IMG/VR virus record: IMGVR_UViG_3300018083_000009
Span: 1-55,573 of that record
Origin: a virus
DNA: 55,573 nucleotides
Direction: 5' to 3' (one strand)
Shown: positions 40,757 through 50,013 of the stretch, piece after piece
How the letters are laid out: each line of letters begins with the position of its first letter
How positions within the stretch are numbered: position 1 is the first letter of the stretch
The notes under the pieces: model-generated
The model's database searches: none
Told to the model about the DNA's origin: nothing
What the model saw: the letters and a program-made list of their open reading frames with translations, nothing else
Program-made: the position numbers and the translations under genes

Positions 40757-41286
40757 CGGTAATCGATAGAGACTTAGGATATAAACGAATCTTCAAAGAT
40801 ATAAAAGATCTTGACGGTAAAGGAGTCAAGGTCGGAATAATGGGTGGCGAGTCTGTTGATGGGGTTGCAATAGTTGATTATGCGGTATGGAATGAGTTCG
40901 GAACCAAAACAATTCCGGCTAGACCGTTTATGCAACATACCGCAGATTTGCACGCAGACGAAACGATTCAATACTCAGGATTTCTTATTGGCAGAATGAT
41001 CGATGGCGCAATTAAACCGGACAAGTTACTTAAGAATCTAGGGGAATTTTATGTTAAGCGAATGAAGATGGTCGTTCGCAATGCGAAAGAATGGGCACAA
41101 GAAAACGCTGATTCTACTATCGCCCGTAAAGGTTCTAGTTCACCACTGATTGATATTGGTCGTATGGTTAACGCAATTGATTATGAAGTAACGAGTGGTG
41201 GAAAAACTGGTGGTTCCGTTGGTGGAATAACTAAAGCAGTTGGCGCACTTGGAAAAGTTGCCGGTAGATTTGCTGGTTTAAGATAG
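40750..41286 (+). CDS. HK97 gp10-like tail/neck completion protein
   Basis: A 178-residue protein starting at ATG 40750. KVGIMGGESVDGVAIVDYAVWNEFGTKTIPARPFM followed by a long helical stretch and SSPLIDIGRMVNAIDYEV is typical of gp10-like proteins that complete the head-tail joint. The C-terminal end is Gly-rich. Confidence 0.75.
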   Translation: MVTVIDRDLGYKRIFKDIKDLDGKGVKVGIMGGESVDGVAIVDYAVWNEFGTKTIPARPFMQHTADLHADETIQYSGFLIGRMIDGAIKPDKLLKNLGEFYVKRMKMVVRNAKEWAQENADSTIARKGSSSPLIDIGRMVNAIDYEVTSGGKTGGSVGGITKAVGALGKVAGRFAGLR

Positions 41287-41295
41287 GAAACAATC

Positions 41296-41571
41296 ATGTC
41301 GCAAACGAATACAATGCCTCCGATGCCGCGCACTGGACCGGAATGTGGTAACGATCCTGCAATGTGTCGAATCACAAACGGTTCGCATGTGCAAGATCCG
41401 ATCATCGATTGGGCTCCGGAATATGACGGAACCGGAAAGATGACTAACAGCGACCCGAATACTTTCATTCGCACAATTGTTTGTTCCGCTTGTGGTGGTG
41501 AATGGGAAGATACAACGGCTCCCGGCAGTCCTCCCGCCAGGAGAACTGTTACGGAACCTAATACTTTATAA
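41296..41571 (+). CDS. Small Cys-containing protein
   Basis: A 91-residue protein with one C-x6-C pair (ECGNDPAMC) near residue 16 and a CSACGGEW near 63 that could bind zinc. GATAGGAAACAATC precedes ATG. No family recognised; the position suggests a neck accessory protein. The last codons overlap the next start (TAATG). Confidence 0.6.
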   Translation: MSQTNTMPPMPRTGPECGNDPAMCRITNGSHVQDPIIDWAPEYDGTGKMTNSDPNTFIRTIVCSACGGEWEDTTAPGSPPARRTVTEPNTL

Positions 41572-41984
41572 TGGCAACTTCGTTTCGAATGCCGTTTCAA
41601 ATTCTGCGCCGTGACATAGGCTATTGGGTAAACGGCGTTTATAAAATGAGTGACCAAGCTGGAACAATTCAAACCATTATGGCAACGGTTCAAGTTCCAA
41701 GCGAGCGTGACAAAACAAGTATCGATGCGACCCCGTATGGAAGACGGGCTGCACGCTACATAAAAATTTATACCGACACCAGATTGAATAGCGTCAATCA
41801 AGAGATTGAAGGTATGCGCCAAACTTACGCTGGCGATATATTTTATTACGATAACTCACAGTATTTGGTATTCGGCGAATCAGACTTCACCATGTTAGGC
41901 CGGTCGCGTAATACAAAGGTTTCGCACTGGCGCTATTATGCTTGTGAAACAATAGAAGGTTTTGTTTCGGAAACGGCTCCATGA
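41571..41984 (+). CDS. Putative head closure protein
   Basis: A 137-residue beta-rich protein (FQILRRDIGYWVNGVYKMSDQAGTIQTIMATVQVPSERD..., then YDNSQYLVFGESDFTMLG). It lies between gp10-like and neck-terminator genes, the usual place of the head closure protein. The role is inferred from order; the family is not certain. Confidence 0.6.
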   Translation: MATSFRMPFQILRRDIGYWVNGVYKMSDQAGTIQTIMATVQVPSERDKTSIDATPYGRRAARYIKIYTDTRLNSVNQEIEGMRQTYAGDIFYYDNSQYLVFGESDFTMLGRSRNTKVSHWRYYACETIEGFVSETAP

Positions 41985-42547
41985 TCGACAAGCTTTGGAC
42001 ACTTCTCGATTATGTAATGAATCATGCAAACAATAAAAATGTGCCGATCATATGGTCATATCAAAACGCTGCAAGAATAAAGAAGCCATATATCGTTCTC
42101 GATTATACAACGAATGATTTGCCGAACTTCGATATTCAAGATCAATACGTTGATGAAAGTGGAATCAGGATTCTTTCCTCCTGGCGTAGAGTTGTTGCAG
42201 ACGTGCAATTTTACGATGCAAAAGATTCGATGCAACTAGCGAACTTTATGGCCATGGCTTTAGCAACTGAAGTATCGTTGCTAAAACAATGTGAACTTGA
42301 TTGCTCTATCGGAAATAGATTGTTCTTTCAGCGTATACCTGCATTGCTTAATAATTCACAATATGAAGATCGGGCAATCTATCAGTTTGATTTTTACTAT
42401 ACCGAATTGTTTAAAGAAGACGTTGGCTTTATTGCAACTGTAATCGTTGAAGGAAACTATACCGGAAGCCTAACCGATGTAAAATGCACCGAAACGATAT
42501 CTGTTCCGTATCCATCACATCCCATCGTCATCCCGCCAGGAGAATGA
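41981..42547 (+). CDS. Neck/tail terminator protein
   Basis: A 188-residue protein overlapping the previous gene by four bases. MIDKLWTLLDYVMNHANNKNVPIIWSYQNAARIKKPYIVLDYT and RRVVADVQFYDAKDSMQLANFMAMAL resemble gp12-like neck terminators of contractile phages, which cap the tail tube and join it to the head. Confidence 0.72.
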   Translation: MIDKLWTLLDYVMNHANNKNVPIIWSYQNAARIKKPYIVLDYTTNDLPNFDIQDQYVDESGIRILSSWRRVVADVQFYDAKDSMQLANFMAMALATEVSLLKQCELDCSIGNRLFFQRIPALLNNSQYEDRAIYQFDFYYTELFKEDVGFIATVIVEGNYTGSLTDVKCTETISVPYPSHPIVIPPGE

Positions 42548-42550
42548 TTT

Positions 42551-42832
42551 ATGGCTGGTAAACGTCGAACAGCTTGCGATATATTGATGAATCCTCGTAA
42601 GAAAGATAGGTCGCGTGGAAGGCAACGAACTTCAATCGACCCTAAAATGATGTTGGTGGCTTGCCGAAAACTTGCGGCTGATTTGCGAGCTGAGTCCACT
42701 GCTGGTTGGCCACCGGTTAAATTACGTGATGGAAACAGCATAAGTCGTGCCGATGCTGCCATATCGATGGACCAACAAGGGGATAGGTGGGAGTTGGAAA
42801 CAACACCATTGTTAGCAAAAGCCAACACTTAA
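42551..42832 (+). CDS. Hypothetical basic protein
   Basis: A 93-residue, basic protein (MAGKRRTACDILMNPRKKDRSRGRQR...) between the neck terminator and the sheath. The ribosome-binding site GCCAGGAG comes from an octamer 7 bases before ATG. No family recognised. Confidence 0.6.
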   Translation: MAGKRRTACDILMNPRKKDRSRGRQRTSIDPKMMLVACRKLAADLRAESTAGWPPVKLRDGNSISRADAAISMDQQGDRWELETTPLLAKANT

Positions 42833-42848
42833 AATAGGAGTATGTCAC

Positions 42849-43991
42849 TTGGCGAATATCGATAGAATCGTTAAGGTATCTATTCAGCTTCGAACTGCTG
42901 GAATAACGGCAATCAACTTTAATGACTTGCTTTTGTTTGGTCCGTTTACTATTCCGGCACCAGCAACAGCGAAAGTTTTTATCATTACTGATCCGGATGA
43001 ATTGGTTGAGTCTTATGGCGTGCTTGTCGATGACCCAATGTATAAAGCGGCGCAGGTATTCTTTAGTCAGATACCACATCCGCCACGACTGTTTATCGGT
43101 CATGACAATAATGCCGCAGACGTAACGACTGATCTCATTGCGATTAATGATGAGAACTCGGATTGGTATGGTATCTGTGACGTTTTGCATGATGGAACAA
43201 GAGCCGTTGACATTGCGGAATGGGTTGAAGCGCACGAGAAAATTTTCGTTACAGTCTTGAATGATGCTGGTGATATTTCCGCACCTGCAACAGATACAAC
43301 TTCCGTTGCCCATTTGCTTATGCAAGGTAATTTCTTCCGCACCGCATGGTGGTGGAATCCTAGCTTAGAAGAGTTTCCAGATGTTGCGATTGCAGCTAAA
43401 TCGTTCACCAAATATCCTGGCCAGGAGACATGGGCTAATCAACGTTTATCAGCTGTAATGTCTACTTTCCTAAGTGAAACGATTGCACAAAACATCTTTG
43501 CTAAGAATGGAAACACTTTCGAACCGTTCCGTAATATCAGTATTACTCAGAATGGCAAGACTTCTGGCGGTGAATGGATCGATGTGATTCGTTTCCGTGA
43601 TTGGTTGTGTGAAGAAATTAAAGTTCGCATCTTTCAACAAATGGTCGATAACCGTATTCCATATACTGATCCCGGTATCGCAATCATTCGTTCGAGATTG
43701 CAACAAGCGCTAGACTTTGGTGTTAAACGCGGAGGCATCGCGCCACCGGAAGTTGATATCGAAGGTAACTATGTTCCGAGTTACGTTATTGAAGTTCCGC
43801 TTTCTATGACAATCTCGCCTAATGATAAAGCGAATCGAATCTTGCGAGACGTTTACTTTACGGCACGACTCGCTGGCGCGATTCACGTTGTCGAAATACA
43901 AGGAACTCTCACTTATGATAACCTTGCAGTAAGCGCGAGTTCTTCTAGTCCTACAGGTGGAATGACTCGTAACGTTTCTGTAGCAGCATAG
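42849..43991 (+). CDS. Tail sheath protein (DUF3383-like)
   Basis: A 380-residue protein starting at TTG, eight bases after AGGAG; an ATG closer to that site opens only an eight-codon frame. IVKVSIQLRTAGITAINFNDLLLFGPF and later FVTVLNDAGDISAPATDTTSVAHLLM are the DUF3383 pattern, used as contractile sheath in this phage type. The C-terminal part (AGAIHVVEIQGTLTYDNLAVSA) is the domain that interlocks sheath subunits. A GCCAGGAG octamer lies within the gene near 43420. Confidence 0.85.
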   Translation: MANIDRIVKVSIQLRTAGITAINFNDLLLFGPFTIPAPATAKVFIITDPDELVESYGVLVDDPMYKAAQVFFSQIPHPPRLFIGHDNNAADVTTDLIAINDENSDWYGICDVLHDGTRAVDIAEWVEAHEKIFVTVLNDAGDISAPATDTTSVAHLLMQGNFFRTAWWWNPSLEEFPDVAIAAKSFTKYPGQETWANQRLSAVMSTFLSETIAQNIFAKNGNTFEPFRNISITQNGKTSGGEWIDVIRFRDWLCEEIKVRIFQQMVDNRIPYTDPGIAIIRSRLQQALDFGVKRGGIAPPEVDIEGNYVPSYVIEVPLSMTISPNDKANRILRDVYFTARLAGAIHVVEIQGTLTYDNLAVSASSSSPTGGMTRNVSVAA

Positions 43992-44003
43992 GAGGTAAAA
44001 TAA

Positions 44004-44447
44004 ATGGCTGGTATTCGCACTTATAATTCTGGACGCGTAACAGTGACTTTTAATGGTTTCAATATCACTGGTTTCGCTGATGGAACTTTCATCAACGTTA
44101 CGCAACAGAACGATGGTATAACGACTCAAGTTGGTGCTGATGGTGAATTGGCTAGAGCCATTAATACTGATCGTCGTTGCACTGTTACCGTTACGCTCCA
44201 ACAAACTTCACCAGCTAACGATTTCCTTTCGACCATGTATAGTGTTGATTCGTTAACGTGCGGTGGTCGTATCGGTCCTATATTAATTCAAGATTTGTGT
44301 GGCGATACAATGTTTGCCGCGAGTGACGCATGGATCGTTAAGCCCGCTGATATTGAGTTCGGTAAAGAAGTGTCTACGCGCGCGTGGCAAATTCATACTG
44401 GTGCTCCTGCAATTTATACTGTTGGTGGAAACGCAATTAGTAATTAA
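44004..44447 (+). CDS. Tail tube protein (DUF3277-like)
   Basis: A 147-residue beta-barrel-type protein (RVTVTFNGFNITGFADGTFINVTQQNDGITTQVGADGELARAINTDRR...) directly after the sheath, with AGGAGGTAAAATAA before ATG. Hexameric rings of it should form the inner tail tube. Confidence 0.88.
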   Translation: MAGIRTYNSGRVTVTFNGFNITGFADGTFINVTQQNDGITTQVGADGELARAINTDRRCTVTVTLQQTSPANDFLSTMYSVDSLTCGGRIGPILIQDLCGDTMFAASDAWIVKPADIEFGKEVSTRAWQIHTGAPAIYTVGGNAISN

Positions 44448-44455
44448 GGATTAAC

Positions 44456-44908
44456 ATGGCTCAGACAAGACATGAATTTATATTGGAGAATGGCAACAAG
44501 TTTTACATTCGAAAATATGATCCGTTTCTGGCACTAAGAATATTGGGAGAAGTTCAAAAGAAATTTTTGGTTGCGGTAACATCATTAATGGAAGCGCAAG
44601 ATGCAACATTAAGTCAAGAAGATAAGGAAAGGAACCTATTCAAAGCAATCGATCACATTTCTAAAAGTCTTGATGGCGACTCTATTGTTTCACTTGTCAA
44701 ACAAGTTCTAAACTCTGAGTTCATTTCGGTGTCGATTGAAGGTGAACCGCCAGAGAAGCTTGATGAAGGAATGCTTAATCGATCTACCGATAATTTATTC
44801 GATGTCGTATCAATTGTATTTGAAGTTTTAAAGGTTAACTATACGGAACTTTTTACGCGCGGGCGAACCCTTATTGGACAGGGAACGCCCCAAGAGGCGA
44901 TTCATTAG
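44456..44908 (+). CDS. Tail assembly chaperone, short form
   Basis: A 150-residue helical protein (DPFLALRILGEVQKKFLVAVTSLMEA...). It follows the tube gene and precedes the tape measure, the position of the lambda G-type chaperone. Near its end, GGGAACG at 44881-44887 is in the reading phase G-GGA-ACG, resembling lambda's slippery GGGAAAG. A -1 shift there enters an open frame that continues to 45096. Confidence 0.78.
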   Translation: MAQTRHEFILENGNKFYIRKYDPFLALRILGEVQKKFLVAVTSLMEAQDATLSQEDKERNLFKAIDHISKSLDGDSIVSLVKQVLNSEFISVSIEGEPPEKLDEGMLNRSTDNLFDVVSIVFEVLKVNYTELFTRGRTLIGQGTPQEAIH

Positions 44909-45096
44909 GTGTTCTGCGTGAAGATTTCTTAGAAGAATTAATTATCTGGCGACCGATACTAGAAGGTTTAGTTTCAATTATGGAAGTTAAATCAGGTGAC
45001 GTTGATATTATTGACTTGATGAAACTAAATGCTTTGCTTGATATGAAAGCCGCAATGGAAAAGCGGGAAGCGGATAGAGTTAACAAGGGAAACTAG
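44881..45096 (+). CDS. Tail assembly chaperone, -1 frameshift extension (G-T-like)
   Basis: An open frame, -1 relative to the short chaperone, open from 44839 to TAG at 45096 without a good start of its own. From the presumed slip site it adds about 71 residues (NAPRGDSLGVLREDFLEELIIW..., then a helical, charged end). Short and long forms in a fixed ratio bind the tape measure in many phages. A slip signal is inferred, not proven. Confidence 0.6.
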   Translation, partial: GNAPRGDSLGVLREDFLEELIIWRPILEGLVSIMEVKSGDVDIIDLMKLNALLDMKAAMEKREADRVNKGN

Positions 45097-45097
45097 T

Positions 45098-46993
45098 TTG
45101 GCAATTGTTCGCGAACTCATTACAGTATTAGGAACGGCGGTTGATACAACCGGTTTCAAACAATATGAAACCGGTATTGCACGAATCAAGGCTTTAGCAC
45201 TTAGTGTTGGCGCGGCATTTGGAATTGCTTTCGGCGCTGAAAAGATTATTGAGTTTGCCGATGGATTAGTTACGGCTGGTAAAGAAATTAATCGTTTACA
45301 CGCACAATTGAATATTATTGGTCGGCCATTTGACGATCTCGATGCATCACAAAAACGAATCTATGAAACCGCTCAATTGTTAGGCACTGAATACAAACAA
45401 GTTTTTAGCACCTTTAAAGATTTCTATAACGAAATGAGGGATACAAATATCCCAATTGAAAAAATTGAAAAGACCACTGAGAACATTTTTAAATCGTTAC
45501 AGATTGGTAAAGCAAATAGAGAAGAGACTGAAAGGGTTCTAGAATTATTTGATCGATCATTTAAACGCGGTGGAATGCGTTCCGTTGGCGTTGGAATGTT
45601 AAGTGATATCGCACCCAAAATATTTGATCAACTGAAACTATTTTATAAGACCGATGAAGATGGTTTGCGCGCTATGGCTAAAGCGGGAGATTTAACCGCT
45701 GAAAAAATCATTGCAGCATTGGGAACAATTCCTCCGGAAATAGAAAAGGAATGGGAGAAAGTTCCGCAGAAACTAGATAAACAATTCACCAAAATACATA
45801 ACGATTTAACTTTAGCAACTGCTGCGATTTATAAACTAACTGATGCATCGATATTCCTTGGACGAATACTTTGGTTTGTTTGGGTAACGTTCCGTAATTC
45901 AATTCTTTCGGTAGTGAAAGAATTAGGCGGACTTAAATCTACTGTTGAACTTTTAGGAATCGCACTAGCAGTTGCGCTTGGTCCTTGGCTTATTGGAACG
46001 TTGTCAACCGTGGTTGGATTGACACTTGCATGGGCCGCAGCAAACGCATTGTTACTTGGTAAATGGATTTTAATTGCTGGTGCTGTTGCTGGCGTTGCAA
46101 TTGCGATACAAGATTTAGTTTATTGGATTCAAGGTAAGGACAGTTTAATTGGTTCTTGGGTCGGATCATTTGATGACCTTGCGGAAAACTTTAAGAAGCT
46201 TGATATTTTCTCAGGCTTTAGATTATTTGATGCAGCAACGAAAGGGAATTGGGACGAGTTCAGAAAAGAATGGGACATATTCAAAACGAATCTTCCAGCT
46301 GAAGTTTTAGCTATCACAGCTACGATTGCACTTATTGGTGGTGCATTTGTAACAATTGGTCCGATCATCGCGGGTGTGCTTAAAGGAATCATTGAAGGAT
46401 TGTTTAAAACTAAAGTCGCTGCGGTAGCAGCGGAAACGGCAATTAAAGGTGTTGGTGGTGCAGGCACTGCTGCGGTAGGTGGTGCTGCTGCCGCAACGAC
46501 TCCAAAGAGTGGAGCATTTAGCAATCTTCTAGGTTTCTTTGCTACACTATTACCATTGTTTTTGACTGGGTCGGCTGGTGGTGAAGATCCTGTATCTAGT
46601 GAACAGAAAAATCAAGAGTATATTCAAAATAGAAAAACGAATGGACCCGATATTATAGATCGTTATATCGGAGGACTTATCGATTTATATAATTTACCAA
46701 GTAAATTTGGAGAGCGCATGTGGCTTGGTCCAGAATCGTTACGAACTCCATCAGTCGTTCCGAATGTATCGCCAGGAGCATTTAATCCGTTAGCTGGACC
46801 GCGAGTCCAGCACACAGAAATTAATCCATCACTAGTTCAAAACAATAGTATCAGAGTAGAAACGCTTCTTGATTCCGCACAAATTGGTTCGGCGATTCAA
46901 AGTCAAATGAATGTCTATGGGGAGCAACTAATCAGTGGAATTTCTAGACAGATTAATACAGCGGGACCACGTGCGGAACAACCCACACAGTGA
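45098..46993 (+). CDS. Tail tape measure protein
   Basis: A 631-residue protein starting at TTG after an AAGGGA site. N-terminal helices and an Ala/Gly-rich hydrophobic stretch (about 285-345: VALGPWLIGTLSTVVGLTLAWAA...) are typical of tape measures, as is the long helical, low-complexity body. By the usual rule its length would set a tail of roughly 90-100 nm, a short contractile tail. The C-terminal part is Gln/Asn-rich. Confidence 0.85.
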   Translation: MAIVRELITVLGTAVDTTGFKQYETGIARIKALALSVGAAFGIAFGAEKIIEFADGLVTAGKEINRLHAQLNIIGRPFDDLDASQKRIYETAQLLGTEYKQVFSTFKDFYNEMRDTNIPIEKIEKTTENIFKSLQIGKANREETERVLELFDRSFKRGGMRSVGVGMLSDIAPKIFDQLKLFYKTDEDGLRAMAKAGDLTAEKIIAALGTIPPEIEKEWEKVPQKLDKQFTKIHNDLTLATAAIYKLTDASIFLGRILWFVWVTFRNSILSVVKELGGLKSTVELLGIALAVALGPWLIGTLSTVVGLTLAWAAANALLLGKWILIAGAVAGVAIAIQDLVYWIQGKDSLIGSWVGSFDDLAENFKKLDIFSGFRLFDAATKGNWDEFRKEWDIFKTNLPAEVLAITATIALIGGAFVTIGPIIAGVLKGIIEGLFKTKVAAVAAETAIKGVGGAGTAAVGGAAAATTPKSGAFSNLLGFFATLLPLFLTGSAGGEDPVSSEQKNQEYIQNRKTNGPDIIDRYIGGLIDLYNLPSKFGERMWLGPESLRTPSVVPNVSPGAFNPLAGPRVQHTEINPSLVQNNSIRVETLLDSAQIGSAIQSQMNVYGEQLISGISRQINTAGPRAEQPTQ

Positions 46994-47082
46994 ATATTTT
47001 TGTATCAGACATGGAATGTATTATAAGACTTATAACTGTCTATCTTGTATCCAAGAGAAAACAATTCTTTGTGAGAAACTAA
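46990..47082 (+). CDS. Possible tiny protein
   Basis: A 30-residue GTG frame (MNIFVSDMECIIRLITVYLV...) exactly filling the gap between the tape measure and the next gene. It may be real, or only an accidental open frame in a gap kept for a promoter or ribosome-binding site. Confidence 0.3.
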   Translation: MNIFVSDMECIIRLITVYLVSKRKQFFVRN

Positions 47083-47799
47083 ATGAGCGGAATAATAAGC
47101 AGTATCGGAAGTAGTCTTAGCAACGTTACTGGTAGCGGCTTGCTTTCGATGTTCTTTCATATTGGCCAAAGTAAGTTGGGGTATTTAAGTCTTGATATTC
47201 TCGTATCGGAAAGTTTAGAACTTCCCAGTGAAGTAACAAAATATCCGGTTGAAGATGGTGATGAAGATGTATCAGATCATATCACGGCTGGTAATGAAGA
47301 ACTTTCAATCAATGGTGCGATAGCGTCAGGTTCCGCATTCGGAATTGAGTTCGGTATTCTTTGCTATTCTAAAATGATCGATGCGGTCGATCAACTAAGG
47401 AAGATGCATAAGGAAAGAAAAACATTTACCGTTGTAACTGGTCTCGGTAAGTATGAAGAAATGGCTTTTACAAAGCTGTCGCTTGATCGAAACAATAGTC
47501 CGCAGACTGGTGGCCAATGGTTAACTATTAATGCTACGCTGCGTAAGATCAGAAAGGTTTCACTTAAACAAGCTGACTTACCGCCAGATCAAGTTAGTGG
47601 TGATTCTGGCGGTGGAAGTGGAAGTGAGAACGTTAAAGGAAAGTCGGGCGCTACAGGTAAGAAAATTGGTCAAGAAACTACTGATTATGATCCAAGTAAA
47701 AAGAGTTATGCTAAATACAAAGCCGAAACAAAATTGCCATGGGCCGTTGGACCACAACCTTATAAACCACCAGCAGTTCCGAAGATGGAATTAAAATAA
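47083..47799 (+). CDS. Dit-like baseplate/tail protein
   Basis: A 238-residue protein. LSLDILVSESLELPSEVTKYPVEDGDEDVSDHITAGNEELSINGAI is the opening pattern of Dit-like N-terminal domains; VVTGLGKYEEMAFTKLSLDRNNSPQTGGQWLTINATLRKI continues the galectin-like barrel. The C-terminal 70 residues are Gly/Ser/Lys-rich and flexible. It probably forms part of the baseplate hub under the tape measure. Confidence 0.72.
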   Translation: MSGIISSIGSSLSNVTGSGLLSMFFHIGQSKLGYLSLDILVSESLELPSEVTKYPVEDGDEDVSDHITAGNEELSINGAIASGSAFGIEFGILCYSKMIDAVDQLRKMHKERKTFTVVTGLGKYEEMAFTKLSLDRNNSPQTGGQWLTINATLRKIRKVSLKQADLPPDQVSGDSGGGSGSENVKGKSGATGKKIGQETTDYDPSKKSYAKYKAETKLPWAVGPQPYKPPAVPKMELK

Positions 47800-48137
47800 T
47801 GTTTACTATTGTTGTTGCAGACTTAAATAGTCAAGCAATTGAATCTACGCTTGATGATATTTTATTTTATCTTGTTCTGGATTGGAATCAATCTGGTGGT
47901 TATTGGACAATGGGGATTCGTAACTCTGGTTACCAAACAGTTATTGATCGTATATCATTATCAGTTAATTATCCGTTGACGAAACAATTCAAATATTCGG
48001 ATATGCCGCCAGGAGAGTTGATCGTTGAAACATTTGATTTCAGAAGTGGACCAATTCCAAGAGATGGATTTGCTTCTGGCAAATATTTTCTTAACTATTA
48101 TACAGAGCAAGATGTGAGAATCGCTAATGCTGTTTGA
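47799..48137 (+). CDS. Baseplate plug-like protein (DUF6983-like)
   Basis: A 112-residue beta-rich protein (LDDILFYLVLDWNQSGGYWTMGIRNSGYQTVIDRISLSVNYPL...). Size, the W-T-M-x-I pattern and the position before the hub gene suit the small baseplate plug family of contractile phages. It overlaps the hub gene by 11 bases. An octamer lies at 48008. Confidence 0.72.
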   Translation: MFTIVVADLNSQAIESTLDDILFYLVLDWNQSGGYWTMGIRNSGYQTVIDRISLSVNYPLTKQFKYSDMPPGELIVETFDFRSGPIPRDGFASGKYFLNYYTEQDVRIANAV

Positions 48138-49305
48138 TAGAGTATATCGTTTATTAGTTGGAAAGAAAGGCGATGCTAAAGGAATCGAAATAACAGACTT
48201 GCGTATTGAGTTCGATATCGAAAAGAGCGCGAAGAAAAATCCGAACAAAGGTTCAATCAAGATATATAATTTAGCTAAAGCAACGAGAACAGAACTAGAG
48301 AAACCAGGAACTCGTTGCGTTTTATATGCGGGTTATAAAGATCAAGATGGGCCACAACTTATCTTTAACGGAGATGTAACATTTGCCTGGACTCAATTTA
48401 AGTTACCGGATGTTATTACAGAACTGGAACTTGGTGACGGTGCATCAGAAATACGCGACACGACTATATCGGTTGGCTATGATAAAGGTGTCAAATCGAA
48501 ACAGATACTTCAAGATGCGGCAAAGAAAATGGATACCCCGTTAGTTGTCCCAAGTAACTTAGCAGAACGAGTTTGGGAGCATGGCGTATCTTTCTTTGGT
48601 CCGGTTAGAACTTTACTCGATAAGGTTACGAAAGGATCGAACTCTGAGTGGTCGATACAGAACGGCAACCTTCAAGTGATTGAGAAAGGAATGGTAACGA
48701 CTAGACAAGGAATTGTTTTGTCCGCTGACTCTGGTTTAATTGGTTCTCCGGAACGAGAACGTGCATCTAAAGATGGTGCTTCAAGTAAGGAAACCAGTAA
48801 GGCGAGTGCAACGAATACAGCTAAAGGTGGCTCGCCTAAAGGACCAGCAACATCGTTACCGACTCCACCTATTCCACCTGTAGCGAGTAGACCGCCATTT
48901 GATGCAAGTGGTGGAACTCCTGTAATGAGAAAGACCGACAATGATAATGACGAAGATGAAACAGAAGATCGTGAAGGCGGAGATAAAATTAAATCATCGG
49001 AACCAGCAAAAGGAATCGATGGTTGGAAAGTTAAGACGTTGCTTATGCCAACGCTAAATCCCGGTGATAGAGTGAAGCTAGAAAGTCGTTCTGTTAAAGG
49101 TATATTTCGCATTCAAGAGTTAAAACACAAAGGTGATAACTGGCAAGGTGATTGGCAAACTGAAATGAAACTAATTGATCCAGCTGCACCAATCTCCGAT
49201 GAAAGTAAATCGGCTAAGAGTTCTAAAGGTGGCCATGCGAAACGAGGTGATGTTGAGAAGCCAGTTGTTCGTAAGTATCTCACTGAAGAAGAGATAAGTA
49301 GTTAG
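48127..49305 (+). CDS. Baseplate hub protein (gp44/gpD-like)
   Basis: A 392-residue protein. IEITDLRIEFDIEKSAKKNPNKGSIKIYNLAKATRTEL and VLYAGYKDQDGPQLIFNGDVTFAWTQFKLPDVITELELGDG form the barrel domains of hub proteins like Mu gp44. A Pro/Ser/Gly-rich, acidic insertion lies at about 225-290. A last barrel (GDRVKLESRSVKGIFRIQELKHKGDNWQGDW) follows. It trimerises at the centre of the baseplate above the spike. Confidence 0.82.
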   Translation: MLFDRVYRLLVGKKGDAKGIEITDLRIEFDIEKSAKKNPNKGSIKIYNLAKATRTELEKPGTRCVLYAGYKDQDGPQLIFNGDVTFAWTQFKLPDVITELELGDGASEIRDTTISVGYDKGVKSKQILQDAAKKMDTPLVVPSNLAERVWEHGVSFFGPVRTLLDKVTKGSNSEWSIQNGNLQVIEKGMVTTRQGIVLSADSGLIGSPERERASKDGASSKETSKASATNTAKGGSPKGPATSLPTPPIPPVASRPPFDASGGTPVMRKTDNDNDEDETEDREGGDKIKSSEPAKGIDGWKVKTLLMPTLNPGDRVKLESRSVKGIFRIQELKHKGDNWQGDWQTEMKLIDPAAPISDESKSAKSSKGGHAKRGDVEKPVVRKYLTEEEISS

Positions 49306-49314
49306 GATAAAACA

Positions 49315-50013
49315 ATGTTTACTTCGCTTGTTGAATCGATACAGTTGATGATTGAATCATCGTTGTCTGATATCAACACCAATGCGCCAGGAGAAATTGT
49401 TTCATATAATGCCGCAACGAATCGTGCGGTAGTTAAACTATCAACGCCAAAGAAACTAGATAATGGTGAAGTATTAGAGCCACCTAAGATCGTTGAGGTT
49501 CCGGTTGTATTTAATGCATCGGGTGGTGGTAATGCATCGTTTACATTCCCACTTAAACCGGGTGATCCAGTAACGTTATCGTTTCAGCAACGATCAATGG
49601 AAGGTTATCTAAAAGGAAGTAAAGATGCGCCGGATGATCCTAGACAATTTGACCTTTCTGATTGCGTGGCTATTCCTGGCGGCGGCCATACTGGCACTGT
49701 TGGTCATTCTGATAACGTAGTATTAAAATTTGGTGGCGCTAACGTGACTCTTAAACCAGATGGAACAATTATATTTGGTAACAGTATTGGTAGCATGACA
49801 ATTGATCCTGGCGGTAATATTCGTTTGAAAGGTTCCTCGATTCATGTTGATGCTGGTGGGCAACAATTTGATTTAATGAGTGCTGGTGGTCAAATGAAAC
49901 TTAAGGGAAACTCAATTGATGTTGAAGCTGGCGGAAAGAACTTTAATTTGGAACACCATCAACATCTAAATACCATGCCGGGAGTTGGACTATCGGGAGA
50001 ACCGAATCCATGA
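49315..50013 (+). CDS. Baseplate central spike (Gp138-type)
   Basis: A 232-residue protein. The N-terminal OB-like domain (PGEIVSYNAATNRAVVKLSTPKK, FPLKPGDPVTLSFQQRS) matches gp138-type spikes. From about residue 130 tandem repeats of G-x-I-x-x-D-G/GGQ strands (TLKPDGTIIFGNSIGSMTIDPGGNIRLKG) form a beta-helix tip that ends with HHQHLN, a likely metal-binding point. It pierces the outer membrane. Confidence 0.85.
   Translation: MFTSLVESIQLMIESSLSDINTNAPGEIVSYNAATNRAVVKLSTPKKLDNGEVLEPPKIVEVPVVFNASGGGNASFTFPLKPGDPVTLSFQQRSMEGYLKGSKDAPDDPRQFDLSDCVAIPGGGHTGTVGHSDNVVLKFGGANVTLKPDGTIIFGNSIGSMTIDPGGNIRLKGSSIHVDAGGQQFDLMSAGGQMKLKGNSIDVEAGGKNFNLEHHQHLNTMPGVGLSGEPNP

Noticed and set aside
42842-42868. 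ATG start for the sheath gene at 42842
   Set aside because: That ATG opens an eight-codon frame and is one base from the Shine-Dalgarno; the TTG at 42849 is in the correct frame and spacing.
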